Source: DGNJ01 sp002388905 (GTDB taxonomy: Bacteria; Pseudomonadota; Gammaproteobacteria; Pseudomonadales; Porticoccaceae). From it: a DNA stretch of 64,000 bases. The position numbers and the translations under genes are program-made. The stretch spans positions 124,001 through 188,000 of the forward strand of contig DAITSJ010000001.1 of NCBI GenBank assembly GCA_036843405.1, read 5' to 3'. The notes beneath the pieces were generated by a model. The model was not told where the DNA came from. It saw only the letters and a list, made by a program, of their open reading frames with translations, and did not search any database. Positions 50,921 through 60,020 of this stretch are shown here, in pieces. Within the stretch, counting starts at the first letter, position 1. Each line of letters begins with the position of its first letter.

Positions 50921-51838
50921 TCAGGCGCTGAACAGGTCATCGATGGACAGGTAGCGCTCGCCGGTATCGTAACTGAAGACCAGAACGCGGCTACCGGCGG
51001 GGATTTCCACCAGCTTCTTGTCCAGGGCGGCCAGGGAGGCCCCGGAGGAAATTCCCACAAAAATCCCCTCTTCCCGCGCGCAGCGCCGGGCCATCTCAAA
51101 GCTGGCCTCCTCGCTTACCGAAATGGTGCCGTCGAGCAGGGATTGATCAAGGATCTCGGGCACGAAGCCCGCACCGATGCCCTGCAGGCGATGCAGCCCC
51201 TTTTCGCCGCCGCCGATCACTGCCGACTTTTCCGGTTCCACGGCAAGCACCTGCAGTTTGGGGAACTCCTTCTTGAGCACTTGCGCACAGCCGGTGATAT
51301 GGCCGCCGGTGCCCACGCCGGTAATCAGGTAATCAATACCTTCCGGAAAGTCCGCGAGGATTTCCCGGGCGGTCTGGTCCCGGTGCACCTTGACGTTGGC
51401 GGCATTGGAAAACTGCATGGGCATCCAGCTATTGTCGTATTTATCCAGCAGCTCCCGGGCTTTCTCGATAGTACCGCCCATCCCCTGCTCTTTTGGAGTA
51501 AGCACCAACTCCGCCCCTAGGGCCGCCATGTATTTGCGCCGCTCCACGGACATGGATTCGGGCATGGTGAGAATCAGGCGGTAGCCACGCACTGCGCAGA
51601 CCATGGCCAGGGCGATACCGGTATTACCGGAGGTGGGCTCGATAATCACCGTATCCTTGTCGATCAGGCCTTTTTCCTCCGCTTCCTGGATCATGGACAG
51701 GCCGATGCGGTCCTTGATACTGGCACCGGGGTTGTGGCGCTCGGCCTTCATCCAGACTTCGATATCGTCCCGGAAAAGACGGTTGATGCGGATATGGGGT
51801 GTATTGCCGATTGTCTCGAGTACGTTCTGGTATTTCAT
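50921..51838 (-). CDS. cysK: Cysteine synthase A (O-acetylserine sulfhydrylase)
   Basis: A 305-residue PLP enzyme that makes cysteine from O-acetylserine and sulfide. Lys42 in NPGASIKDRIG binds PLP; the asparagine loop EPTSGNTGIALAM, the phosphate-binding GVGTGGHITG, and GISSGAS near the C terminus are all present. CysM is shorter-looped and differs in the IVEASSGN-type region, so CysK is favoured. The MBL gene follows downstream. Confidence 0.93.
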   Translation of the reverse strand: MKYQNVLETIGNTPHIRINRLFRDDIEVWMKAERHNPGASIKDRIGLSMIQEAEEKGLIDKDTVIIEPTSGNTGIALAMVCAVRGYRLILTMPESMSVERRKYMAALGAELVLTPKEQGMGGTIEKARELLDKYDNSWMPMQFSNAANVKVHRDQTAREILADFPEGIDYLITGVGTGGHITGCAQVLKKEFPKLQVLAVEPEKSAVIGGGEKGLHRLQGIGAGFVPEILDQSLLDGTISVSEEASFEMARRCAREEGIFVGISSGASLAALDKKLVEIPAGSRVLVFSYDTGERYLSIDDLFSA

Positions 51839-51917
51839 GGCGGTCTGTCGCTCCTGCTGTTGAGGTTGGACGTTTCCCGGCCCGGCGGCGTATGGCCGAA
51901 GCCCGGTTGCACAGTTG

Positions 51918-52844
51918 TCAGGTTGTATCCACCCGCTTGTCCGGCGAGGCGGGCCGGGGTTTCCGGGAGTGGACTTTCGGGTACAGCGTTTTCTCCCCCG
52001 GAGGGCGTTTTTTAAAGCGTTTGTATTCCCACTGGTACTGTTCCGGCGCCCGCTCCACCAGGGTTTCTATGGTCCGGTTCATGGCGGCGGCGGACAGCGC
52101 CGGATCGTCATCGTATATGGCCGGATCCGGGTCGATAAAATAGGCCTCGAACCCGCCGCGAATGCGTCGGCAAAAGCCGATAATAATCCGGGCCCCGGTG
52201 CGCTGCTGGAGGCTGTGAACCAGGGTCATGGTCAGGGCCTGGACACCGAAGAAGGGTGCGAAAACCCCGGCCCTGGGGTCGGGCTCCATATCCGGGAGAA
52301 TACCTGTTATCTCGCCGCGTTTCAGCGCTTTCGCCAGGCTGGAAACCCCCCGCAGGTCGGTCGCCACCAGGGTCGCCCCCATCTTGCTTCGGCCACTGCG
52401 GATAAGTTCGTCCACTCCCAGGCGACGGGGCGGCTGGTAGAGATTCGTGGTGGGACCGAAACTGCAGATCCAGAGTCCGGCCAGCTCCCAGTTGCCCAGA
52501 TGCGGGCTCAGAAGAATGGTACCGCGGCCTTCCGCCCGGGCCGCTTCGATAAGGTCCTGGCCGACAATCCGGCGAATGGTGTTCAGGCTTTTCCGGCCCC
52601 TGCGCCAGATAACGGGCACCTCGAAAATGGTCATACCCCAGTGATGCATGCTCTGGCGTCCCAGCCGGTTCAGGGCTTTCTCCGGGAGCGCCGGAAAGCA
52701 GGCGCGGAGATTGATTTTTGTGGTGCGGGCCCCGCGACTGCCGGCGCGCCATGCCCATTCCCCCGCCAGCCAGCCCAGCGCGCGACCCACGGGCAGGGGC
52801 AGCCAGGACATGAGCGTCAATAAAATCTTGAGTACTGTGGTCAT
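51918..52844 (-). CDS. lpxL: Lipid A biosynthesis acyltransferase (LpxL/HtrB-like)
   Basis: A 308-residue inner-membrane acyltransferase of the LpxL/LpxM family, which adds secondary acyl chains to lipid A. The catalytic HX4E motif is SPHLGNWELAG (His115, Glu120). Other family parts are NLRACFP, the LYQPPRRLGVDELI segment, GITGILPDMEPDPRAGVFAPFFG and the C-terminal PEQYQWEYKRFKKRPPGE. The ATG at 52844 follows AAGGAAACA. Together with the LpxR-like gene at 7.6 kb this gives the window both lipid A acylation and deacylation enzymes. Confidence 0.92.
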   Translation of the reverse strand: MTTVLKILLTLMSWLPLPVGRALGWLAGEWAWRAGSRGARTTKINLRACFPALPEKALNRLGRQSMHHWGMTIFEVPVIWRRGRKSLNTIRRIVGQDLIEAARAEGRGTILLSPHLGNWELAGLWICSFGPTTNLYQPPRRLGVDELIRSGRSKMGATLVATDLRGVSSLAKALKRGEITGILPDMEPDPRAGVFAPFFGVQALTMTLVHSLQQRTGARIIIGFCRRIRGGFEAYFIDPDPAIYDDDPALSAAAMNRTIETLVERAPEQYQWEYKRFKKRPPGEKTLYPKVHSRKPRPASPDKRVDTT

Positions 52845-52973
52845 TGTTTCCTTCCCTCGGTATGTCGAGGATACCGGAAATGGCGCCCCGCCTGAACGAA
52901 TCCGGCCCATCCATGACTTCACCGGACGATGTCCCTATAATTGCCGGTTTTGCAATGTCTTCAAGGTGACACT

Positions 52974-53927
52974 GTGGCTGTTGAAACACCGGATGTATCG
53001 ACCTTCCAGGGGTTGGTCCTGGCCCTCCAGGAGTTCTGGGCCCGTCGGGGCTGCGTCATCCTCCAACCGCTGGATATGGAGGTGGGGGCCGGTACCTTCC
53101 ACCCCGCGACCTTCCTGCGCGCAGTGGGTCCGGAGGCCTGGAACAGCGCCTATGTTCAGCCCTGCCGGCGCCCCACCGACGGCCGTTACGGGGAAAACCC
53201 GAACCGGCTGCAGCATTACTACCAGTTCCAGGTGGTGCTCAAGCCGTCGCCGGACGCCATCCAGGAACTTTACCTGGATTCCCTGCGCATGCTGGGCATC
53301 GACCCGCGGATCCACGATATCCGTTTCGTGGAGGACAACTGGGAGTCCCCGACCCTGGGCGCCTGGGGGCTGGGTTGGGAAGTCTGGCTCAACGGCATGG
53401 AAGTGACCCAGTTCACCTACTTCCAGCAGGTGGGAGGCCTGGAATGCTACCCGGTTACCGGTGAGATCACCTACGGCCTGGAGCGGATCGCCATGTACCT
53501 GCAGGGAGTGGATAGTATCTATGACCTCACCTGGACCGTAGACCCCCACGGCAACAAGGTCAGCTATGGCGATGTTTTCCACCAGAACGAGGTGGAAATG
53601 TCCCGGTACAACTTCGAGGAGGCAAACGTCGATTTCCTTTTCCACAGTTTCGACGTTTACGAAAAGGAGAGCGATAGGCTTATTGCCAACGGCCTGCCGC
53701 TGCCCGCTTACGAGATGGTGATGAAGGCGTCCCACGCCTTCAACCTGCTGGACGCCCGCCACGCGATCTCGGTCACCGAGCGCCAACGCTTTATCCTGCG
53801 GGTACGCACACTGGCCCGGGCCGTGGCCCAGGCCTATTTCGAATCTCGCCTGGGTCTGGGTTTCCCTCTGGCCAAGGCCGAACTGGCGGAAGAAGTCATG
53901 AACAAGCACAGGGAGGCCAGCCAATGA
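52974..53927 (+). CDS. glyQ: Glycine--tRNA ligase alpha subunit
   Basis: A 317-residue alpha chain of the bacterial heterotetrameric glycyl-tRNA synthetase, responsible for adenylate formation. Nearly invariant stretches are TFQGLVLALQEFWARRGCVILQP, GAGTFHPATFLRAVGPE, AYVQPCRRPTDGRYGENPNRLQHYYQFQVVLKP and LGAWGLGWEVWLNGMEVTQFTYFQQVGG. The start is GTG at 52974 with AAGGTG six bases upstream. It overlaps glyS by four bases (ATGA). Confidence 0.97.
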   Translation: MAVETPDVSTFQGLVLALQEFWARRGCVILQPLDMEVGAGTFHPATFLRAVGPEAWNSAYVQPCRRPTDGRYGENPNRLQHYYQFQVVLKPSPDAIQELYLDSLRMLGIDPRIHDIRFVEDNWESPTLGAWGLGWEVWLNGMEVTQFTYFQQVGGLECYPVTGEITYGLERIAMYLQGVDSIYDLTWTVDPHGNKVSYGDVFHQNEVEMSRYNFEEANVDFLFHSFDVYEKESDRLIANGLPLPAYEMVMKASHAFNLLDARHAISVTERQRFILRVRTLARAVAQAYFESRLGLGFPLAKAELAEEVMNKHREASQ

Positions 53928-56002
53928 GCGCCGATTTTCTGGTCGAGATCGGAACCGAGGAGCTGCCCCCCAAGGCCCTGGCCGGCCTCGCCGCGGCCTT
54001 CCGGGACGAACTGCTGGCGCGCCTGGGCGAGGCCGATCTGGCTCACGGGGATGCGCGTTTTTTTGCCACCCCGCGCCGGCTGGCCGTACTCATCGCCGGG
54101 CTGGCCGATCGCGCACCGGCCCGTGAAACCGTCGTCTGGGGCCCACCCGCCAAGGTGGCCTTCGATAGCGAGGGCAAGCCCACCCGGGCCGCGGAAGCCT
54201 TTGCCGGGAAGCAGGGGCTCGCCCTGGACAGCCTGCCCGACCAGGTGGAAAACGATGGCAAGCAGGACAAGCTCTGCCACCGGCAAATGGTTGAGGGGTG
54301 CGTTACCGCCGAGGTCATCGATAGGATTGTCCATGCCGCCCTCAAGGCGCTGCCCATACCAAAGCGCATGCGCTGGGGCGAGCGTCGGGAAGAGTTCGTC
54401 AGGCCCGTTCACTGGGTGGTCATGCTGCACGGGGAAAACGTGGTTGGCGACAATATCCTGGGGCTTCAGCCCGGTCGCGACACGCGCGGCCATCGGTTTC
54501 ATAGCGAGGGAACCGTGGCCCTGGCGTCACCGGCGGACTATGTCGAGACCCTGCGATCCCGCTATGTGATGGCCGATTTTGACGAGCGCCGCCGGTTTAT
54601 TGCCGAAGGGGTTCGCCGGGTCGCCGGCGACGCGGGGGGCTCGGCGGTGATTGATGACGAACTCCTTGACGAGGTGACTGCACTCAACGAATGGCCGGTG
54701 CCGCTGGCAGGACGTTTCGACGAGCGCTTCCTGGAGGTGCCCGAGGAAGCACTGGTCTCGTCCATGAAGGAGCACCAGAAATATTTCCACGCGGTGGACG
54801 ACAATGGCAGGCTGCTGCCGATCTTTATTACCGTGGCCAATATTGACAGTGTCGAACCGGCCCAGGTGATTGCCGGCAACGAAAGGGTGATTCGCCCGCG
54901 CCTCGCCGACGCCGCGTTTTTCTATGAAACCGACCGGAAGACGCCGCTAGCCAACCGGCGGGAGGAACTCAAGCGCATCGTCTTCCAGGAAAAGCTTGGC
55001 ACCCTGTTCGACAAGACCGAGCGCGTTGCGGAACTGGCGGCCTGCCTGTCCGACGTACTGGGGGCGGACACCGAGCATGCCCGCCGTGCCGGACAGCTGT
55101 CCAAGACCGACCTGGTCACGGAGATGGTTCTTGAGTTCGACGACCTGCAGGGCATCATGGGGCGTTACTATGCCCGACACGACGGCGAAGCCGAGGATGT
55201 TGCCCGGGCCATGTACGAGCAGTACCTCCCCGCCTTTGCCGGCGACTCCCTCCCCGAGACCGCCACGGGTACCGCCGTGGCCCTGGCCGACCGGCTGGAC
55301 ACCCTGGTGGGTATTTTCGGCATCGGCCAACCCCCCTCCGGCTCCCGGGATCCCTTCGCGCTGCGCCGCGCGAGCCTGGGGGTATTGCGCATTCTGGTGG
55401 AAAAAGAGCTCGATCTGGACCTGGCACCGGTGCTCGCCAAAGCCACCGCCCTGCACACTGGCTTGACGGCCGGCGACGATAATGAAAAGCGAGTACTTAC
55501 TTACATTATCGAGCGTTTTCGTGCATGGTATGAGGAAGAAGACATCCCAGTGGAGGTATTCATGGCGGTGAATGCCAAGGCAATCAGCAACCCCCTGGAT
55601 TTCCACCAGCGCAGCCTGGCCGTCCAACAGTTCCACCACCTTCCCGAGGGCGCCGCCCTGGCTGCCGCCAACAAGCGCGTTTCCAATATCCTGGCCAAGG
55701 CCGCGGAGCCGATTCCCGATCAGGTGGACTCTGGGCGGCTCCGGGAGGACGCGGAACAGGCACTGTTCAGGGCCCTCAACAGCGTCGCCACCGAAGTCGA
55801 GCCACTGCTGATGGCCCGCGACTACACTGCGGCCATGGGCCGGATGGCGGCACTCAAGGCGCCCGTGGACGCCTTCTTCGATGAGGTAATGGTGATGGCC
55901 GAGGACCCCGCATTGCGCGCCAACCGCCTTTGCCTGCTCAGCCAATTGCGGGCGCTTTTTCTCAACGTGGCGGATATTTCCCTGCTGGTACCGGGCAAGT
56001 GA
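53924..56002 (+). CDS. glyS: Glycine--tRNA ligase beta subunit
   Basis: A 692-residue beta chain that binds tRNA-Gly and completes the synthetase with GlyQ. Typical are FLVEIGTEELPPKAL at the start, PKRMRWGERREEFVRPVHWVVML, VPEEALVSSMKEHQKYFHAVDDNGRLLPIFITVANI, GNERVIRPRLADAAFFYETDRK and the C-terminal DALALD-type region (FFDEVMVMAEDPALRANRLCLLSQL). It is translationally coupled to glyQ upstream and to gmhB downstream (GTGA overlap). Confidence 0.97.
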   Translation: MSADFLVEIGTEELPPKALAGLAAAFRDELLARLGEADLAHGDARFFATPRRLAVLIAGLADRAPARETVVWGPPAKVAFDSEGKPTRAAEAFAGKQGLALDSLPDQVENDGKQDKLCHRQMVEGCVTAEVIDRIVHAALKALPIPKRMRWGERREEFVRPVHWVVMLHGENVVGDNILGLQPGRDTRGHRFHSEGTVALASPADYVETLRSRYVMADFDERRRFIAEGVRRVAGDAGGSAVIDDELLDEVTALNEWPVPLAGRFDERFLEVPEEALVSSMKEHQKYFHAVDDNGRLLPIFITVANIDSVEPAQVIAGNERVIRPRLADAAFFYETDRKTPLANRREELKRIVFQEKLGTLFDKTERVAELAACLSDVLGADTEHARRAGQLSKTDLVTEMVLEFDDLQGIMGRYYARHDGEAEDVARAMYEQYLPAFAGDSLPETATGTAVALADRLDTLVGIFGIGQPPSGSRDPFALRRASLGVLRILVEKELDLDLAPVLAKATALHTGLTAGDDNEKRVLTYIIERFRAWYEEEDIPVEVFMAVNAKAISNPLDFHQRSLAVQQFHHLPEGAALAAANKRVSNILAKAAEPIPDQVDSGRLREDAEQALFRALNSVATEVEPLLMARDYTAAMGRMAALKAPVDAFFDEVMVMAEDPALRANRLCLLSQLRALFLNVADISLLVPGK

Positions 56003-56559
56003 AACTGGCAATTCTCGACCGCGACGGGGTCATCAATCTCGATTCGGCGGACTACATCAAGTCCGCGGAGGAGTGGCTCCCCCTGCCCGGGAGCATCGAG
56101 GCCATGGCCCGACTTTCCCGGGCCGGGTATACCGTGGTCGTTGCCACCAACCAGTCGGGGTTGGGCAGAGGTTTTTTCGACCTGGACGACCTGGAAGCCA
56201 TGCACGCCAAGATGGCCAACCTGGTGGAGGCGGCCGGGGGCACCGTTGACGGCATCTTCTATTGCCCCCATACGCCGGAGGACAATTGCCGCTGCCGCAA
56301 GCCCGCGCCCGGTCTGCTCGATGCAATCGCCGAAAGCTTCGAGATAGACCTGAACGGCGTGCCGGTGGTGGGCGACAGCCTCAGGGATCTGAAAGCCGGC
56401 CTTGCCCGGGGTTGCCGGCCCCTGCTGGTACGGACGGGCAAGGGACAAACCACCGCAAAACAGCTTGCCGAATCGGAGCAGTTTCGGGACATACCGGTAT
56501 TTCCGGACCTGGCGGCGGCTGTGGATTTTCTTCTGACCGGAAAGGCCCGGTGTTCATGA
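55999..56559 (+). CDS. gmhB: D-glycero-beta-D-manno-heptose-1,7-bisphosphate 7-phosphatase
   Basis: A 186-residue HAD phosphatase of the ADP-heptose pathway for LPS core synthesis. The catalytic motif is LDRDGVIN (Asp7 and Asp9), motif II is VATNQSG, and motif III the GDSLRDLKAG region. The zinc-binding cysteine cluster CPHTPEDNCRCRKPAPG, which marks GmhB, is complete. The start is GTG at 55999, overlapping the glyS stop. Its own stop overlaps the plsC start as ATGA, so glyQ-glyS-gmhB-plsC is a tightly coupled operon. Confidence 0.95.
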   Translation: MKLAILDRDGVINLDSADYIKSAEEWLPLPGSIEAMARLSRAGYTVVVATNQSGLGRGFFDLDDLEAMHAKMANLVEAAGGTVDGIFYCPHTPEDNCRCRKPAPGLLDAIAESFEIDLNGVPVVGDSLRDLKAGLARGCRPLLVRTGKGQTTAKQLAESEQFRDIPVFPDLAAAVDFLLTGKARCS

Positions 56560-57272
56560 AGCTTCTCTACGGGGTACGCTCGCTGGTTTTCTACCTGGGA
56601 TATGCACCCATCGTGGTGGTTTTTTCGCTATTGAGCTTTACCATCGGCTTGCTGTTGCCGCACCGATACCTGCAGGAAATGGTCACCTGGGGCAACTTTC
56701 TGATCGTACACTGGTTACGCCTAACCTGCGGCGTTCGCCTGAGGGTCCTGGGAGAAGATAATATTCCCGAAAGACCCTTCGTCATCCTGAGCAAACACCA
56801 ATCCAGCTGGGAAACCTACTATCTCCAGCGACGGTTCCGCCCCGTGAGCACGATTCTCAAGCAGGAATTGCTCCGTATTCCCTTTTTCGGCTGGGGTCTC
56901 AAGACCACCCGCCCCATCGCCATCGACCGCAGTAACCCCAGGCGGGCGCTTCGGGAAATCATCGAGCAGGGGGTGGAACGACTGCGCTCGGGCAACAATG
57001 TGATCGTCTATCCGGAAGGTACCCGCATGGATCCGGGGAAAACCGGCAACTATGGCCGAAGCGGCGCCGCCCTCGCCGTGGCCGCCGGAGTCCCCGTTCT
57101 ACCCGTGGCCCTCAATGCCGGCCACTGCTGGCCCGCCAGGCGCTTCCTCAAGTACCCGGGAACGATCACCGTCGTGTTTGGCGAACCCCTGGCGGCTGCC
57201 GGCGGCGACAGCAAGGCCATTACCGCAGCGGCAAGAGATTGGATCGAGGCGACCCAGAAAACCATCGGCTGA
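56556..57272 (+). CDS. plsC: 1-acyl-sn-glycerol-3-phosphate acyltransferase
   Basis: A 238-residue PlsC-family acyltransferase making phosphatidic acid. One or two membrane helices lie at residues 9-50, followed by the HX4E-type motif SKHQSSWETYYLQ, the VYPEGTRMDPG block and VPVLPVALNAG. Many gammaproteobacteria carry this gene next to gmhB and gyrB. The ATG overlaps the gmhB stop; the longer open frame upstream is inside gmhB. Confidence 0.93.
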   Translation: MKLLYGVRSLVFYLGYAPIVVVFSLLSFTIGLLLPHRYLQEMVTWGNFLIVHWLRLTCGVRLRVLGEDNIPERPFVILSKHQSSWETYYLQRRFRPVSTILKQELLRIPFFGWGLKTTRPIAIDRSNPRRALREIIEQGVERLRSGNNVIVYPEGTRMDPGKTGNYGRSGAALAVAAGVPVLPVALNAGHCWPARRFLKYPGTITVVFGEPLAAAGGDSKAITAAARDWIEATQKTIG

Positions 57273-57328
57273 GACACCGGCACTGGCCTACAATCAAAGG
57301 AATACTACAATCAGCGAGGGAGCGGGGA

Positions 57329-57505
57329 ATGAAAGACGGCGAGACACCTTACACCGGTCCCGATCAGCGACGCCGGGTCAGACGGCAAGATCGGGACCGG
57401 CGCCAGGAAATACGCTTCGAACCCGACGCCCAAAACAGACGCAGAAACGGCGGTCGACGTAAAGAGGATGAAAGCGACAATATCTGGCGCCGAACGAACC
57501 TATAA
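57329..57505 (+). CDS. Small arginine-rich conserved-looking protein
   Basis: A 58-residue highly basic protein beginning MKDGETPYTGPDQRRRVRRQDRDRRQ, with GGGAG before the ATG. Repeated RR/DRR spacing and a C-terminal W (DNIWRRTNL) resemble small uncharacterised proteins of gammaproteobacteria with a YTGP(E/D)RR start. It may bind nucleic acid or acidic surfaces, but no function is known. The reading frame is open further upstream, without good start signals. It lies between plsC and gyrB, which are convergent. Confidence 0.6.
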   Translation: MKDGETPYTGPDQRRRVRRQDRDRRQEIRFEPDAQNRRRNGGRRKEDESDNIWRRTNL

Positions 57506-57581
57506 ACCCTTTTCTTTCAAAGGGATAAAAAACCTCACTCCGGGTCGACCGGACCGGGACCCAGAGTGATAACGGGCTTTT

Positions 57582-60020
57582 CTATACGTCCAGGTTGGTA
57601 ACAGTCAGCGCATTGGTTTCGATGAACTGGCGCCTGGGATCAACCTGGTCGCCCATCAGGGTATTGAACATCTGATCGGCGGCAATCGCATCTTCCACAG
57701 TGACCTTGAGCATGCGACGGGATTCGGGGTTCATGGTGGTTTCCCACAATTGTTCCGGATTCATCTCCCCCAGGCCCTTGTAACGTTGAATGGAATAGCC
57801 CTTGCGGGACTCGGTCATCAGCCATTCCAGGGCTTCCTTGAAGCTGCCCACGGGTTCGCTCTTCTCGCCACGGCGAATGTAGGCGCCGGGTTCGATCAGG
57901 TCCTTGATCTGGCTCCCCAGGTCGAGGATGGCCTGGTATTCCCCGGATGCGAAGAAATCCCGGGTCAGTGGATAGGTAGTGGTCAAGCCATGGGCGATCA
58001 CCTCTATTTCCGGCCGGAAAAGGTGCCTTTCCCTGTCCTCCCGGGCCACCACACGGTAACGGTGGCTGCCGGAGCGGGTATCGACGTTGAGGGAGGCCTC
58101 CAATTCCTCGCACCAGTCCCCGACGGCCCGGCTGTCGGACAGGGCCTCCACCGGTAGCGGCGACAGGTAGACCATATTTTCCAGGGCAAGCGCCGGGTAA
58201 ACCCGGGACATGCGGTCGATCATGTTGATGACGCGCCTGTAGCTGTGCACGATATTAGCCAGCGCCGTACTGCTGATGCCCGGTGCATCGGGATTGACGT
58301 GCAGGCTGGCCCCATCCAGGGCGGTCTCTGTCAGGAAGTCGGTCAGGGCGACGTCATCCTTCAGGTACTGGTCCTGTTTGCCCCTGCTGATTTTATAAAG
58401 TGGCGGCTGGGCGATAAAAACATGGCCCCGTTCGATCAACTCCCGCATCTGCCGGAAGAAAAACGTCAGTAACAGGGTCCGTATATGGGAACCGTCCACG
58501 TCCGCATCAGTCATGATGACTATTGTGTGATAGCGGAGTTTTTCGGGATCGAATTCATCGGCGCCAATGCCACACCCAAGGGCGGTAATGAGCGTCCCCA
58601 CTTCGGCACTGGAAAGCATCTTGTCGAACCTGGCTTTTTCCACATTGAGGATCTTGCCCTTGAGGGGCAGGATCGCCTGGGTTTTCCGGGCTCGGCCCTG
58701 CTTGGCCGAGCCACCCGCGGAATCGCCCTCGACAAGGAAGATTTCCGACAGGGCAGGGTCCTTCTCCTGGCAGTCGGCGAGTTTGCCCGGCAGGCCCGCG
58801 ACATCCAGGGCGCCTTTACGGCGAGTCATTTCCCGAGCCTTTCGCGCCGCCTCCCGGGCACGGGCCGCATCGATCATCTTGCCCACCAGGGCCTTGGCGT
58901 CCTGGGGGTTTTCCATCAGATAGTCGGCGAATTTCTCGCTCATTTCCTGGTCGACAGCCGTTTTTACCTCCGAGCTCACCAGTTTGTCCTTGGTCTGAGA
59001 GGAGAACTTGGGATCCGGCACCTTGACCGAGATAATAGCGGTCAGTCCCTCCCGCGCATCGTCGCCGGTGGTGTTGACCTTCTCTTTCTTGCTCAAACCC
59101 TCTTTGTCCATATAGCCGTTCAAGGTGCGGGTCAAAGCGGCCCGGAAACCGGCCAGGTGGGCGCCCCCATCCCGCTGGGGAATATTGTTGGTGTAGCAGA
59201 AAATGTTTTCCTGGAAGCCATCGTTCCACTGAAGCGCCACCTCCACACCGATGCCGTCGTCGCGAACCATATCGAAATGCATGACTTTATTGACGGTGAC
59301 CTTGTTGTGGTTCAGGTATTCCACAAAAGCCCTGAGCCCGCCTTCGTATTGGTAGACCTCCTCCTTGCCCGTACGCTCGTCCTTGAGAACGATGCGCACA
59401 CCGGAATTAAGGAAGGAAAGTTCCCGGAGACGCTTGGCGAGAATATCGAAATGAAAGTTGATATTGGTGAAAGTGTCCCTGGAAGGGGTAAAGTGCACCG
59501 CCGTACCGCTTTCCGAGGTCTCGCCGACAATGTTAAGGGGCCCGTCGGGTACACCGTGGCTATAGGTCTGCTCGTGGACTTTGCCTTCTCGCCTGATTGT
59601 GAGCTTGAGGGTTTCAGAAAGCGCGTTAACTACGGAAACCCCAACGCCGTGCAGGCCACCGGAGACTTTGTAGGTGTTGTCATCGAACTTACCGCCGGCG
59701 TGGAGCACGGTCATGATAACTTCGGCGGCAGAGACACCTTCTTCGTGGATATCCGTGGGGATGCCGCGTCCGTTATCGGAGACGGAAATGGATTCATCCG
59801 GGTGGATGATGACTCGGATTTCCGAGCAATATCCCGCCAGGGCTTCGTCGACGGCATTGTCCACCAGTTCGAAAACCATATGGTGCAAACCGGTGCCATC
59901 ATCGGTATCCCCGATGTACATACCGGGGCGCTTGCGCACCGCATCCAGTCCTTTCAGAACCTTGATGCTGGACGAATCATATTCTTGCGTTGCTTCTGAA
60001 CCCATAAATTTCTTACTCAT
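57582..60020 (-). CDS. gyrB: DNA gyrase subunit B
   Basis: An 812-residue type II topoisomerase ATPase subunit. The GHKL ATPase has ELVDNAVDEALAG, DNGRGIPTDIH and GGLHGVGVSVVNALSE; the TOPRIM domain has EGDSAGGSAKQGR and MTDADVDGSHIRTLLLTFFFR; the C-terminal QRYKGLGEMNPEQLWETTM is standard. GyrB works with GyrA, encoded elsewhere, to supercoil DNA. Its ATG overlaps the recF stop by four bases, the last step of the dnaA-dnaN-recF-gyrB order. Confidence 0.98.
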   Translation of the reverse strand: MSKKFMGSEATQEYDSSSIKVLKGLDAVRKRPGMYIGDTDDGTGLHHMVFELVDNAVDEALAGYCSEIRVIIHPDESISVSDNGRGIPTDIHEEGVSAAEVIMTVLHAGGKFDDNTYKVSGGLHGVGVSVVNALSETLKLTIRREGKVHEQTYSHGVPDGPLNIVGETSESGTAVHFTPSRDTFTNINFHFDILAKRLRELSFLNSGVRIVLKDERTGKEEVYQYEGGLRAFVEYLNHNKVTVNKVMHFDMVRDDGIGVEVALQWNDGFQENIFCYTNNIPQRDGGAHLAGFRAALTRTLNGYMDKEGLSKKEKVNTTGDDAREGLTAIISVKVPDPKFSSQTKDKLVSSEVKTAVDQEMSEKFADYLMENPQDAKALVGKMIDAARAREAARKAREMTRRKGALDVAGLPGKLADCQEKDPALSEIFLVEGDSAGGSAKQGRARKTQAILPLKGKILNVEKARFDKMLSSAEVGTLITALGCGIGADEFDPEKLRYHTIVIMTDADVDGSHIRTLLLTFFFRQMRELIERGHVFIAQPPLYKISRGKQDQYLKDDVALTDFLTETALDGASLHVNPDAPGISSTALANIVHSYRRVINMIDRMSRVYPALALENMVYLSPLPVEALSDSRAVGDWCEELEASLNVDTRSGSHRYRVVAREDRERHLFRPEIEVIAHGLTTTYPLTRDFFASGEYQAILDLGSQIKDLIEPGAYIRRGEKSEPVGSFKEALEWLMTESRKGYSIQRYKGLGEMNPEQLWETTMNPESRRMLKVTVEDAIAADQMFNTLMGDQVDPRRQFIETNALTVTNLDV

